A stretch of 64,000 nt of DNA from Tamaricihabitans halophyticus (GTDB lineage Bacteria; Actinomycetota; Actinomycetes; Mycobacteriales; Pseudonocardiaceae): assembly GCF_004340875.1 (NCBI RefSeq), contig NZ_SLXQ01000014.1, positions 1 to 64,000 on the forward strand, written 5' to 3'. The notes below the pieces were generated by a model. The model made no database searches. It saw only the letters and a program-made list of their open reading frames with translations, and was not told the origin of the DNA. The position numbers were made by a program, and so were the translations under genes. Below are positions 20,475 to 29,940 of this stretch, piece by piece. Numbering within the stretch: the first letter of the stretch is position 1; each line of letters opens with the position of its first letter.

Positions 20475-21595
20475 CCACGAACAACCCGCTCGCCAGCCTC
20501 AGCGAGGCCGGCGTATCAATCTGGCTGGACGATCTGTCCAGGGACCGGATCAACTCCGGCAACCTGGCCGAGCTGATCCGCGACTACCACGTCACCGGCG
20601 TCACGACGAACCCGACCATCTTCGCCGGCGCGCTTGCGGGTGGCCGGGCCTATGACGATCAGGTCCGGGAACTCGCCGCGCGGGGCGCGTCGGTGGACGC
20701 CGCGGTCAAGGAACTGACCACAACGGACGTGCGCAACGCCTGCGATCTGTTCCGCGACATCTACCACGCGACCGACGGCATCGACGGCAGGGTATCGATC
20801 GAGGTCGATCCTGGCCTGGCGCACGACAGCGAGGCGACCGCCGCCGAGGCGCTTGATCTCTGGAAGACCGTGGACCGGCCGAATCTTCTGGTGAAGATTC
20901 CGGCCACCAAGGCGGGACTGCCAGCCATCACCAGGACGCTCGCGGAGGGCGTCAGTGTGAACGTCACGCTGATCTTCTCCACCGAGCGCTACCGCGAGGT
21001 GATGGACGCGTTCGTCAGCGGACTCGAGCAGGCCAAGCAGCGCGGTCACGATGTCACCCAGATCCATTCGGTCGCCTCGTTCTTCGTGTCCAGGGTGGAC
21101 ACCGAGGTGGACAAGCGGATCGACGCGCTGGACGGCGCGGCGGCGGAATCGGCGCGTTCGGCACGTGGTGCCGCAGCGATCGCGAACGCCCGACTCGCAT
21201 ACGCCGCGTACCAAGAGGTCTTCACGAGTGACCGCTGGCAGGAGCTTGCCACGGCCGGCGCTCGGCCGCAGCGTCCACTGTGGGCGTCCACGGGCATGAA
21301 GGACCCGAACTACCGGGACACCCTGTACGTCGAGGACCTGGTCGTCGCCGGCACGGTCAACACCATGCCGGAGAAGACCCTCTACGCCACGGCCGAGCAC
21401 GGCTCGATCAACGGCGACAAGGTCACCGGTACGGCCGATGCCGCCGAAAAGGTCTTCGCTACGCTGCGCCAGGCCGGCATCGACGTTGCCGACGTGTTCC
21501 GCGTGCTCGAGGACGAAGGCGTTCAGAAGTTCGAGAAGTCCTGGGCGGAACTGCAAACCACGGTGCGGGAGCAGCTGGCCGAGTCCCAGCGGTGA
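20471..21595 (+). CDS. tal: Transaldolase
   Basis: The 374-residue enzyme exchanges three-carbon units in the pentose phosphate pathway. GVTTNPTIF, the Schiff-base lysine segment [15 protein letters not shown] and the phosphate-binding region near [16 protein letters not shown] identify it. The start is GTG 20471, which overlaps the tkt stop. The open frame runs far upstream inside tkt, but only this start gives the normal N terminus. Confidence 0.96.
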   Translation: MTTNNPLASLSEAGVSIWLDDLSRDRINSGNLAELIRDYHVTGVTTNPTIFAGALAGGRAYDDQVRELAARGASVDAAVKELTTTDVRNACDLFRDIYHATDGIDGRVSIEVDPGLAHDSEATAAEALDLWKTVDRPNLLVKIPATKAGLPAITRTLAEGVSVNVTLIFSTERYREVMDAFVSGLEQAKQRGHDVTQIHSVASFFVSRVDTEVDKRIDALDGAAAESARSARGAAAIANARLAYAAYQEVFTSDRWQELATAGARPQRPLWASTGMKDPNYRDTLYVEDLVVAGTVNTMPEKTLYATAEHGSINGDKVTGTADAAEKVFATLRQAGIDVADVFRVLEDEGVQKFEKSWAELQTTVREQLAESQR

Positions 21596-21674
21596 GCCGC
21601 TGCCAGCCACGTTCGACGCGGTCAGCGCACGCGGTCCGGCAGCTCGGCAGCGCGGATCCCAAGGAGAGAAACCG

Positions 21675-23297
21675 ATGACTAGTTCGCTCGCCGTCGAGAT
21701 CATCGATCCGGATCTGGCGGACAAGGCGGCAACACTGGCCGACCGGCTGGTGGAGGAACGACTCGCCTCCCGGATCAGCGAGCAGGACCCGACGCTGTGG
21801 GGTCCGGACGCCGAGGCCGAAGCGGCGATCCGGCTGGCGTGGACGGCCTTGCCGCGCACCTCTCGCGCGTTGGTCGCCGACGTCGCGGCGTTGGCCGCCG
21901 AACTGCGAGCCGAGGGCGTTGATCGGGTCGTGCTGGCGGGCATGGGCGGCTCCTCGCTCGCCCCCGAGGTGCTCGCCCGCACGGCCGGCAAGGCATTGAC
22001 CGTGCTGGACACCACGGACCCCGCGCAGGTAGCCGACGCGCTGGCGGGTGATCTGGAGCGAACGGTGCTCGTGGTCTCCTCGAAGTCCGGCACCACGGTG
22101 GAAACCGACAGCCATCGGCGGATCTTCGAAGCGGCGTTCCGCGCGGCCGGTGTGGATGCCGCCAGCCGCATCGTGGTGGTCACCGACCCCGGCTCACCGT
22201 TGGAGGTCAAAGCCACGGAAGCCGGCTATCGCCGGGTGTACACCGCCGATCCGAACGTGGGTGGACGCTATTCGGCGCTGAGCGCCTTCGGCCTGGTGCC
22301 GGCCGGGCTCGCTGGCGTGGATATTGGCGAACTGCTCGATCAGGCATCCGAGGCGGCGACCGTGCTGGCCACGGACAAGCCGCGCAACCCGGCGCTGCGG
22401 CTAGCGGCGGCCTGGGGCGCCGCGCACGCCAGCGGTGCGGAGAAACTGGTGCTCGCGGATACCGGATCGGGCATCACCGGATTCGGTGACTGGGCCGAAC
22501 AGCTCATCGCCGAGTCCACCGGCAAGGAAGGCACCGGTCTGCTCCCGGTCGTCGTGGAAGGGCCGCAGGCGGCCGGCTTCGCCGACGCGGGCCCGGACGC
22601 GACCCGGGTGTCGATCGGTCCGGCGACCGATGAGACCGCGATCAGCGTGACCGGCCCGCTTGGCGCCCAGTTCCTGCTGTGGGAGTACGCCACCGCGGCC
22701 GTCGGCAGGTTGCTCGGCATCGATCCGTTCAACCAGCCCGATGTGGAAGCGGCCAAGAAGGCCGCACGGGCACTTCTGGACAACCCGGAAACGGACACCG
22801 GTTCGGCTCGACCGTCCACGGTAGACGGCGAGGTGGAGGTCTACGCGGCGCCTGGGGTGCTCACCGCGGGGGCCGGAACCCTCACCGAGGCGCTGCGCAC
22901 GCTGGTGGCCGCCGCGCCACACGACGGCTACCTGTCCATCCACGCCTACCTGAACCGCATCGACGACGCCTCGGCGGAACTGCTGCGGGGTGAGCTGGCC
23001 AGAAACACCGGGCTGCAAACCACGTTCGGTTGGGGACCCCGTTTCCTGCACTCCACCGGCCAGTACCACAAGGGCGGCGCACAGAACGGCGTGTTCCTGC
23101 AGATCACCGGCGGACACGACGAGGACGCGCAAGTACCCGGCCGGCCGTACACCCTGGGCTCGCTGCAGCTCGCGCAGGCACTCGGCGATGGCCATGTGTT
23201 GATCGAGCGGGGCCGGCCGCTGGTCCGGGTCCATCTCACTGACCGCCTTGCCGGATTGGCCCAACTGATGCGGGCCGTGCAGGAGCTGCCACATTGA
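21675..23297 (+). CDS. pgi: Glucose-6-phosphate isomerase
   Basis: The 540-residue sugar isomerase links glycolysis to the pathway below. SIS-domain motifs are seen: LAGMGGSSLAPEV, the phosphate-binding VSSKSGTTVETD, and the C-terminal HSTGQYHKGGAQNGVF with the catalytic Lys/His region. The form differs from E. coli Pgi and is the variant found within actinobacterial tkt-tal-zwf operons. ATG 21675 has AAGGAG 8 nt upstream. Confidence 0.9.
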   Translation: MTSSLAVEIIDPDLADKAATLADRLVEERLASRISEQDPTLWGPDAEAEAAIRLAWTALPRTSRALVADVAALAAELRAEGVDRVVLAGMGGSSLAPEVLARTAGKALTVLDTTDPAQVADALAGDLERTVLVVSSKSGTTVETDSHRRIFEAAFRAAGVDAASRIVVVTDPGSPLEVKATEAGYRRVYTADPNVGGRYSALSAFGLVPAGLAGVDIGELLDQASEAATVLATDKPRNPALRLAAAWGAAHASGAEKLVLADTGSGITGFGDWAEQLIAESTGKEGTGLLPVVVEGPQAAGFADAGPDATRVSIGPATDETAISVTGPLGAQFLLWEYATAAVGRLLGIDPFNQPDVEAAKKAARALLDNPETDTGSARPSTVDGEVEVYAAPGVLTAGAGTLTEALRTLVAAAPHDGYLSIHAYLNRIDDASAELLRGELARNTGLQTTFGWGPRFLHSTGQYHKGGAQNGVFLQITGGHDEDAQVPGRPYTLGSLQLAQALGDGHVLIERGRPLVRVHLTDRLAGLAQLMRAVQELPH

Positions 23298-23364
23298 GCT
23301 GGCGCACTGACCACCCATCTCGCGATGGGCGCCATTCGATCACGACCAGGAACGAGGAGAGGGC

Positions 23365-24903
23365 GTGACCCCAGCCAGCAAGACCTGGCGCAATCCCCTG
23401 CGGAACGAGCGAGACAAGCGGCTTCCCCGGATCGCCGGGCCGTGCAGCCTGGTGATCTTTGGCGTCACCGGGGATCTTTCCCGCAAGAAGCTGATGCCCG
23501 CGATCTACGATCTGGCCAACCGCGGGCTCCTACCGCCTGGGTTCGCCCTGACCGGGTTCGCCAGGCGAGACTGGGAGAACCAGGACTTCGGCGAAGTCGT
23601 CTACGAGGCGGTCAAGAAATACGCCAGGACGCCGTTCCGGCAGGAAGTCTGGGACCAGCTCGCGGAGGGGATCCGGTTCGTCCAAGGCAGTTTTGACGAC
23701 GACGATGCCTTCGATCGGCTCGCGGCCACGGTCCACGAGCTGGATCTCGAACGAGGTACCGGCGGAAACCACGCGTTCTACCTTTCCGTGCCGCCAAGCG
23801 CGTTTCCGTTGGTGTGCCGCCAGCTTGCCCGCTGCAAGCTCGCCGAGCACGCCCCGGAACAGTGGCGCAGGGTGGTGATCGAAAAGCCGTTCGGCCACGA
23901 TCTGGACAGCGCCCGCAAGCTCAACGCCGTGGTCAACGAGGTCTTCGGCGAAGACCAGGTGTTCCGCATCGATCACTACCTCGGCAAGGAGACGGTTCAG
24001 AACATCCTGGCGCTGCGGTTCGCGAACCAGCTCTTCGAACCGCTCTGGAACGCGAACTACGTGGACCATGTACAGATCACCATGGCCGAGGACATCGGTC
24101 TCGGTGGCCGCGCCGGTTACTACGATGGCATCGGCGCCGCCCGCGACGTCATCCAGAACCATCTACTCCAGCTGATGGCGCTGACCGCGATGGAGGAACC
24201 AGTCTCGTTCAACCCCGCAGATCTGCGCGCGGAGAAGGTGAAGGTGCTTTCCGCGACGAAACCGGCGACACCGTTCGCCGAGACGACCTCGCGGGGGCAG
24301 TACACCGGCGGCTGGCAGGGCGGCCAGAAGGTACCCGGACTACTCGAGGAAGGCGGGTTCTCGAAAACCTCGAGTACCGAGACCTTCGCCGCGATCGAGC
24401 TGGAGGTGAACACCCGGCGCTGGGCCGGGGTGCCGTTCTACCTGCGCACCGGAAAGCGGTTAGGCCGCAGGGTCACCGAGATCGCCGTGGTGTTCAAACG
24501 CGCGCCGCACCTGCCCTTTGACGACACCGCGACGGAAGAGCTTGGCCAGAACGCCTTCGTGATGCGCGTGCAGCCGGACGAAGGCGTCACCATGCGATTC
24601 GGCTCGAAGGTGCCGGGCAGCACCATGGAAGTCCGTGACGTGACGATGGACTTCGGCTATGGCCACTCGTTCACCGAGTCCTCCCCGGAAGCCTATGAGC
24701 GGCTGATCCTGGACGTGCTCCTCGGTGAACCTTCGCTGTTCCCCGTGAACCAGGAAGTGGAGCTGTCCTGGGAAATCCTCGATCCGGTGGTGCGGTACTG
24801 GGCGCAGAACGGCAAGCCACAGACCTATCAGGCGGGTACCTGGGGGCCGGAATCGGCCAACGCGATGCTGGCCAGCACCGGTCGGCACTGGAGGCGTCCA
24901 TGA
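23365..24903 (+). CDS. zwf: Glucose-6-phosphate 1-dehydrogenase
   Basis: The 512-residue enzyme makes NADPH and 6-phosphogluconolactone. Its nucleotide fold starts with VIFGVTGDLSRKKLMPAIYD, the catalytic motif is RIDHYLGKETVQN, and VVIEKPFGHDLDSA is also present. GTG 23365 is preceded by GAGGAGAGG. Its stop overlaps the opcA start (ATGA). Confidence 0.97.
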   Translation: MTPASKTWRNPLRNERDKRLPRIAGPCSLVIFGVTGDLSRKKLMPAIYDLANRGLLPPGFALTGFARRDWENQDFGEVVYEAVKKYARTPFRQEVWDQLAEGIRFVQGSFDDDDAFDRLAATVHELDLERGTGGNHAFYLSVPPSAFPLVCRQLARCKLAEHAPEQWRRVVIEKPFGHDLDSARKLNAVVNEVFGEDQVFRIDHYLGKETVQNILALRFANQLFEPLWNANYVDHVQITMAEDIGLGGRAGYYDGIGAARDVIQNHLLQLMALTAMEEPVSFNPADLRAEKVKVLSATKPATPFAETTSRGQYTGGWQGGQKVPGLLEEGGFSKTSSTETFAAIELEVNTRRWAGVPFYLRTGKRLGRRVTEIAVVFKRAPHLPFDDTATEELGQNAFVMRVQPDEGVTMRFGSKVPGSTMEVRDVTMDFGYGHSFTESSPEAYERLILDVLLGEPSLFPVNQEVELSWEILDPVVRYWAQNGKPQTYQAGTWGPESANAMLASTGRHWRRP

Positions 24904-26033
24904 TCATCGACCTGCCGGCGACCACGACCTCGCAGGTGAACAACAAACTGGTGGAGATCAGGGAACAGGGCGGTGCGGTCACCCTTGGCCGGGTGCTGAC
25001 CCTGGTGATCGTCACCGATGATGGCGCGGAGGCCGAGGAAGCGGTCGATGCCGCGAACGACGCGAGCCGGGAACACCCATGCCGGGTCATCGTGGTGGCT
25101 CGCGGTACCCGCAAGGCCGCCGCGCGGCTGGACGCGCAGATCAGGGTCGGCGGTGACGCGGGTGCCAGCGAGGTGATCGTGCTGCGGCTGTACGGCCCGC
25201 TGGCCGCCGAAGGCGCCGGCTGTGTGATGCCCCTGCTGCTGCCGGATACGCCGGTGGTCGCCTGGTGGCCGTATACCGCCCCGGCGAGCCCAGCCAAGGA
25301 TCCGATCGGACGGCTCGCGCAGCGGCGGATCACCGATGCGGCCGCCGAGCGCAACCCGATCAAGGCGCTGCAGACCAGAAGGGACAACTACACCGGGGGC
25401 GATACGGACCTCGCGTGGACACGGCTCACCAACTGGCGCGCGGTACTCGCCGCGGCGCTGGATCTGCCGCCGCACGAGAAGGTGACCGGCGCGACGGTCG
25501 TCGGTGAGGGTGATTCACCGTCCACCGATCTGCTGGCCAGTTGGCTGTCGCACTGCCTCCGGGTGCCCGTGCAGCGCAAGCGCACCAGTTTGGAAGGCAT
25601 CGTCACGGTCCAGTTGGAGCGCAAGTCCGGCATGATCGAACTGCATCGCCCGGACGGCAAGGTCGGCACGCTGACACAGGCTGGACAACCCGACCGCAAG
25701 GTCGCGCTGCAACGCCGGTCTCGAAGGGACTGCCTGGTCGAGGAGCTACGGCGACTGGACGCGGACGAGGTGTACGCGACCACGTTGCGCGCGCTGGACA
25801 AGATCACCCGTAGCCGGGCAACCGCGACAAGGACACGGCAGACAACGAAACCGGCCAAGGCAGCAAGACCAGCGAGTTCAGCCACGTCCGCGGGTTCAGC
25901 GAAACCGGCCAAGTCGGCCAAGCCAGCCAAGACCGCGAAGTCGGGTAAGGCAGCTAAAGCACCGACATCGGGTAGGGCCGCAAAGCCCGCTACTGGCGTC
26001 CGCGCCGGTGCCGAACAGGGCCAGGCACCGTGA
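24900..26033 (+). CDS. opcA: OpcA, assembly/allosteric partner of glucose-6-phosphate dehydrogenase, with a basic repeat tail
   Basis: OpcA activates Zwf in cyanobacteria and actinobacteria. Residues 1-305 match the family, starting MIIDLPATTTSQVNNKLVEI and including LLLPDTPVVAWWPYTAP. The last 70 residues are different: a Lys/Ala/Pro/Ser repeat with SAKPAKSAKPAKTAKSGKAA-like units and no acidic residue until near the end. Such tails resemble those of nucleic-acid-binding histone-like proteins. I do not recall it as a general OpcA feature. The gene overlaps zwf and pgl by four bases each. Confidence 0.93.
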   Translation: MIIDLPATTTSQVNNKLVEIREQGGAVTLGRVLTLVIVTDDGAEAEEAVDAANDASREHPCRVIVVARGTRKAAARLDAQIRVGGDAGASEVIVLRLYGPLAAEGAGCVMPLLLPDTPVVAWWPYTAPASPAKDPIGRLAQRRITDAAAERNPIKALQTRRDNYTGGDTDLAWTRLTNWRAVLAAALDLPPHEKVTGATVVGEGDSPSTDLLASWLSHCLRVPVQRKRTSLEGIVTVQLERKSGMIELHRPDGKVGTLTQAGQPDRKVALQRRSRRDCLVEELRRLDADEVYATTLRALDKITRSRATATRTRQTTKPAKAARPASSATSAGSAKPAKSAKPAKTAKSGKAAKAPTSGRAAKPATGVRAGAEQGQAP

Positions 26034-26746
26034 CCGAGCGGTATGCGATCTCGCACGAGACAACGGAGCTGCTGACCGCAGCGGCCGCCGCGCGGTTGAT
26101 CACCACCCTGGTGGACGCGCAGCTACGCCACGGCAGCGCGCAGCTGGTGCTCACCGGCGGCGGCACTGGGATCGGCCTGCTCGACCAGGTAAGGCGCAGC
26201 CCCGCGCGCGATGCCGTGAACTGGTCGAAGGTCGACTTCTACTGGGGCGATGAGCGATTCCTCGACGCGGGTGATCCGGAACGCAACGAGACGCAGGCAA
26301 GAAACGCCCTGCTCGACCATATCGAGATCGATCCGGCTCGGGTGCACCCGATGGCGGCCGCGGATGGCCCGTTCGGAGCTGATCAGGAGTCGGCCGCTGC
26401 CGACTACGCCGCGCTGCTCCCCGAGCGATTCGACGTCTGTCTGCTCGGCGTCGGCGAGGAGGGCCATATAGCCTCGCTGTTCCCCCATACGGCTGCGGTT
26501 CGTGCCAGCGGCGAGCTGGTAGTTGCGGTGCGCGACAGCCCTAAGCCACCGTCCCTTCGCCTGTCGCTCACGCTGCCGGCGATTCACCGGGCCAGTGAGG
26601 TCTGGCTGGTCACCGCCGGTGCGGGCAAGGCCGCGGCGGTGCGGGACGGGCTGGCCGGCGTACCGGCCGAGGAATTACCGGCTGCGGGTGCACGGGGGCA
26701 ACAGCGCACCCTGTGGTTCCTCGATCGCGCCGCGGCTGGCGGCTGA
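26030..26746 (+). CDS. pgl: 6-phosphogluconolactonase
   Basis: The 238-residue hydrolase finishes the oxidative branch. The pattern LTGGGTGIGLLDQV, the segment DFYWGDERFLDAGDPERNE, and LLGVGEEGHIASLFPH are typical of Pgl/DevB. It starts at GTG 26030, overlapping the opcA stop. It is the last gene of the operon; the next gene starts 173 nt later. Confidence 0.95.
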   Translation: MTERYAISHETTELLTAAAAARLITTLVDAQLRHGSAQLVLTGGGTGIGLLDQVRRSPARDAVNWSKVDFYWGDERFLDAGDPERNETQARNALLDHIEIDPARVHPMAAADGPFGADQESAAADYAALLPERFDVCLLGVGEEGHIASLFPHTAAVRASGELVVAVRDSPKPPSLRLSLTLPAIHRASEVWLVTAGAGKAAAVRDGLAGVPAEELPAAGARGQQRTLWFLDRAAAGG

Positions 26747-26806
26747 TCCCGGGTTCGTACCTCCTTGACCGGATCGGTTGCTCGGTCCCTGATATTCGAC
26801 TCCGGT

Positions 26807-26822
26807 ATGTGCGAATGCACAT
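26807..26822. promoter_or_regulatory. Inverted repeat upstream of the histidine kinase gene
   Basis: ATGTGC (26807-26812), GAAT and GCACAT (26817-26822) form a perfect 6-bp-arm repeat in the 173-nt gap after pgl, about 100 nt before the kinase start. It could be an operator or a short pgl terminator hairpin. Confidence 0.4.
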
Positions 26823-26919
26823 TTGTTCTCGTGGTCGCGTCACGTTTCGGCCACAATGACTTCTCTTAAGGTGACCGTCGCGTTTCGGCGTGTTCGCGAG
26901 CTGCGACCTTGGAGGTCAG

Positions 26920-28344
26920 ATGACCACCCCGGAGTTCAGGCTTGCCTGGTTCCGTCTCGGCACCAGGAAGCGGGCCGCCACCAGGCAGGACTCCGCTGCT
27001 CGGCCCGGGGCACGGTCCGGTACGGACGGGGCCGCGCCGGCGGTGGCCAATGCTGGCGGCCCCGACGCCGTACCTTCCACCGGCACGCGACGCGGCTCCT
27101 GGCTACGTGGTTTTCCTGTTGAGCTGTGCATCGTTGTCCTCGCCGCCCTGGACGTCTGGCTGGCCATGGACGACGAGATCGCACTCGGCTGGAATATCCA
27201 AGCTCTTGCGCAGGATGACCCCTCCCTGCCGCATTCGATCGTGCTCTCCGCCATCTCCTGCCTGGCGCTGTTCGCCCGGCGCAGGTTCCCGTTCATCACG
27301 CTGCTGATCACTGTTCCCGGGTTCTTCGTCGGCTGGGCGCAGCTGGCCGCGATGGTCGCGTTGTGGACGCTGGCCAGGCGCAAGCAGCTGGCCTGGCAGA
27401 CGATCGTGGGCGCGCTGCTGGTCGCGGCCTGCCGGTTCGTCACCTGGCCACCGGAACTCTTCTTTGAGGACAGCTGGCGCTCGCACGCCCTGGACGCGAT
27501 CTGGAGCGCGATCGTGGCCGGTCTTCCGGTTGCCCTCGGCCTGCTCGCCGCCGCGCGGGAAGAGTTGGCTGCCCGGTACACCGAACTCACCCAGAGCAGG
27601 GAGCGGGAACGACAGTTGCACGCGATCGCGGTGCGGGAACAGGAACGCACTCGGCTGGCCAGGGATATGCATGACGGGGTGTCCCATCAGGTCACGTTGA
27701 TCGCGATGCAGGCCGGCGCGTTGAAGGTGGCCGCGGACGACGAGTCCACCGCGCAGAGCGCGGACACCATCCGGCAGCTGAGCCTGCGCACGCTCGGCGA
27801 ACTGCGGGAAATGGTCGGCCTGCTCCGCAGCAGCGCGACCCAGCAGGCTGGCGATGGCTGCCAGCACGACCTGTCCGGTTTGGCACGGCTGATCAACGAA
27901 TCCGAGGTTGACGCGGCATTGCTGGCCAGCGAGCTTCCGGAACAGCTGCCCGCCGAGGTTTCCAGCGCCGCCTACCGCACGGTGCAGGAAGCTTTGACGA
28001 ACGTCTGCAAGCATGCCCCTGGTGCCGCCGCGACCGTCCGGGTTTATCATTCGGACGATCAGCTCCATGTCCATGTGCGCAACACCGCGGCGAGCGAAGC
28101 GCCGTCGGCGAACCTGCCATCCGGTGGGTACGGATTAGCCGGGCTCGCGGAACGCGCCGAGCAACTGGGCGGTAGCTTCGCCGCCGCCACGTTGACCAGC
28201 GGTGGCTTCGAACTGCACGCCAGTTACCCGTTGGGACCCAATCCCAGTGAGCCGTCCAGCCCTGCCGATCTAGCCGTGCGCGAAAGCACCGACGCCGGGG
28301 CTGGTACCACGACCGAACCCCTCAGCACCGCCGCGGCGGACTGA
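26920..28344 (+). CDS. NarL/DesK-type sensor histidine kinase
   Basis: This 474-residue membrane kinase has a disordered N terminus (1-60), four to five hydrophobic segments (about 64-215), a HisKA_3 helix with the phospho-His at H251 in ARDMHDGVSHQVTLIAMQAG, and a HATPase with EALTNVCKHAP and SGGYGLAGLAERAEQLGG. Its C-terminal 40 residues are Ser/Thr/Pro-rich. It would phosphorylate a LuxR-type response regulator, but none is adjacent. ATG 26920 has GGAGG 4 nt upstream. The signal is unknown. Confidence 0.9.
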   Translation: MTTPEFRLAWFRLGTRKRAATRQDSAARPGARSGTDGAAPAVANAGGPDAVPSTGTRRGSWLRGFPVELCIVVLAALDVWLAMDDEIALGWNIQALAQDDPSLPHSIVLSAISCLALFARRRFPFITLLITVPGFFVGWAQLAAMVALWTLARRKQLAWQTIVGALLVAACRFVTWPPELFFEDSWRSHALDAIWSAIVAGLPVALGLLAAAREELAARYTELTQSRERERQLHAIAVREQERTRLARDMHDGVSHQVTLIAMQAGALKVAADDESTAQSADTIRQLSLRTLGELREMVGLLRSSATQQAGDGCQHDLSGLARLINESEVDAALLASELPEQLPAEVSSAAYRTVQEALTNVCKHAPGAAATVRVYHSDDQLHVHVRNTAASEAPSANLPSGGYGLAGLAERAEQLGGSFAAATLTSGGFELHASYPLGPNPSEPSSPADLAVRESTDAGAGTTTEPLSTAAAD

Positions 28345-28355
28345 TCACCAGCGGG

Positions 28356-28371
28356 GCCAGCAGCGGCTGGC
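28356..28371. terminator. Short hairpin between convergent kinase and rbpA genes
   Basis: GCCAGC (28356-28361), AGCG and GCTGGC (28366-28371) form a perfect stem directly abutting the rbpA stop and 11 nt after the kinase stop. It may end transcription in both directions. It is short and has no U tract. Confidence 0.4.
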
Positions 28372-28713
28372 TCAGAGTTCGCGACGAGCGCGTAGCTTCT
28401 CCAGTGCCTCGGTGAGGATCGCTTCGCCGTCCGACTCGCTGCGCCGTTCCTTCACATAGGCGAGGTGCGATTTGTACGGCTCGGTGCGCGGCACCGCCGG
28501 CGGCTTCTCTTGATCTTGCCCAGCTGGCAGCCCGCACCGTGGGCAGTCCCAGGACTCGGGCAGCTCCGCTTCCGCGGCGAAGGATGGTCGGGACTCATGC
28601 CCATTCGCGCACCAGTAGGACACCCGGCGTCGGGGCGCGGATTCGCCGCGCTCCGACTCGCCCATCGGCCCCGCACCCACCCGGGTGCCTCGAATCGCAT
28701 TACCGCCAGACAT
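28372..28713 (-). CDS. rbpA: RNA polymerase-binding protein RbpA
   Basis: RbpA is an actinobacterial factor that binds the housekeeping sigma factor and aids open-complex formation. The 113-residue protein has the N-terminal tail MSGGNAIRGTRVGAGPMGE, the core zinc-binding-like segment with YWCANGHESRPSF and WDCPRCGLPAG, and the C-terminal sigma-interaction helix with HLAYVKERRSESDGEAIL. ATG 28713 is preferred over TTG 28716. It lies downstream of secG but is probably separate, because hairpins lie between them. Confidence 0.96.
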   Translation of the reverse strand: MSGGNAIRGTRVGAGPMGESERGESAPRRRVSYWCANGHESRPSFAAEAELPESWDCPRCGLPAGQDQEKPPAVPRTEPYKSHLAYVKERRSESDGEAILTEALEKLRARREL

Positions 28714-28779
28714 CAATTTTCACACCCCACCAACATCGTTTTCTCGGTAGTGCTTTTTGATGTTCACCTGCCGGATGCA

Positions 28780-28839
28780 CCCCCAGAAGGGGGCAGAACC
28801 AGAGGCAGTGCAACCAGTGGCAGTAGTACCAGTGGTTGC
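28780..28839 (-). terminator. Tandem hairpins after secG
   Basis: The stem 28810-28820 / 28829-28839 pairs 10 of 11 positions around an 8-nt loop, 22 nt past the secG stop. A second stem, CCCCC (28780-28784) and GGGGG (28789-28793) around AGAA, follows. Together they look like the end of the gap-pgk-tpiA-secG transcript before rbpA. Confidence 0.45.
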
Positions 28840-28861
28840 GTGTGCAGCGAGCCGCGTTCGG

Positions 28862-29098
28862 CTACACGTTCATCTTCATCATGAGACCGAGTCCCACAAT
28901 GGTGATCACCCAGATCGAACCGACCAGAACCGTCAGCCGGTCCAGGTTCTTCTCGGCGACGCTGGAGCCGGCCAGACTGGACTGCATACCGCCACCGAAC
29001 AGCGAAGAGAGCCCGCCGCCCCGGCCGCGGTGCAGCAGGACGAGGAGAATCAGGAGCAGGCTCGTGACGATGAGCATGATGTTCAGTACTGTTTGCAT
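28862..29098 (-). CDS. secG: Preprotein translocase subunit SecG
   Basis: The 78-residue membrane protein has two hydrophobic helices (LNIMLIVTSLLLILLVLLH and VLVGSIWVITIVGLGLMM) joined by the SecG loop RGRGGGLSSLFGGG. It is part of the SecYEG channel. ATG 29098 has GAGGAAG upstream; the open frame continuing to 29548 is an accidental extension into tpiA. secG follows tpiA in many actinobacteria. Confidence 0.95.
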   Translation of the reverse strand: MQTVLNIMLIVTSLLLILLVLLHRGRGGGLSSLFGGGMQSSLAGSSVAEKNLDRLTVLVGSIWVITIVGLGLMMKMNV

Positions 29099-29151
29099 CG
29101 CTTCCTCGCTACGACGACGGCGACCCACAGGATAGCGGGTCAGCCGGACAC

Positions 29152-29937
29152 TCAGGGCAACGGGCCGCCAGCAGCGAGCGCGCAGAGTTTGGTGAACTCG
29201 TCGGCTTGCAGACTCGCCCCGCCGACCAACGCGCCGTCGATATCCGGTTGGCCGACCAGTTCGGAAATGTTCGCGGACTTCACCGAGCCGCCATAGAGCA
29301 CGCGTGCTTCGTCCGCGATCTCCTGCCCGTATTTCTCCGCGAGCTGACTCCGTAGCGCGCCGCAGACCTGCTGCGCGTCGGCGGACGTGGCGACCTTGCC
29401 GGTACCGATCGCCCAGATCGGCTCGTAGGCCACGACCACGTCGCGTACCTGCTCGGTCTTCAGGCCCTTCAGCCCGGCGATCAGCTGCGCGTTGCAGTGC
29501 TCGACATGCTCGCCGGCCTCCCGCAGGTCCTGCGCCTCTCCCACACACAGGATCGGCTTGAGACCGTGTTTGAGCGCCGCCCGTACCTTGCGGTTGACGG
29601 TTTCGTCGTCCTCGCCGTGGTGCTCGCGCCGCTCCGAATGCCCGACCGTCACGTAGGTGCAGCCGAGTTTGGCCAGCATCGAACCGGAGACATCCCCGGT
29701 GTAGGCGCCGGAGTCATGCGGGGAAATGTCCTGCGCGCCGTAGCTAAAGAGCAGCTTGTCGCCCTCCACCAGCGTCTGCACGCTGCGGATATCGGTGAAC
29801 GGCGGCAGCACCGCCACCTCGACCTTGCTGAAGTACTTTTCCGGCAAGGAGAACGCGATCTTCTGCGCCAGCGCGATCGCCTCGAGGTGGTTCAGGTTCA
29901 TCTTCCAGTTGCCGGCGATCAGCGGCAGCTTGGCCAT
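29152..29937 (-). CDS. tpiA: Triosephosphate isomerase
   Basis: The 261-residue glycolytic barrel enzyme has the start [16 protein letters not shown] (catalytic Asn/Lys), the His motif [14 protein letters not shown], the catalytic Glu loop [17 protein letters not shown] and the phosphate-binding [17 protein letters not shown] 29937 is 3 nt after the pgk stop, so the genes are likely co-translated. Confidence 0.98.
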   Translation of the reverse strand: MAKLPLIAGNWKMNLNHLEAIALAQKIAFSLPEKYFSKVEVAVLPPFTDIRSVQTLVEGDKLLFSYGAQDISPHDSGAYTGDVSGSMLAKLGCTYVTVGHSERREHHGEDDETVNRKVRAALKHGLKPILCVGEAQDLREAGEHVEHCNAQLIAGLKGLKTEQVRDVVVAYEPIWAIGTGKVATSADAQQVCGALRSQLAEKYGQEIADEARVLYGGSVKSANISELVGQPDIDGALVGGASLQADEFTKLCALAAGGPLP

Positions 29938-29940
29938 GAT

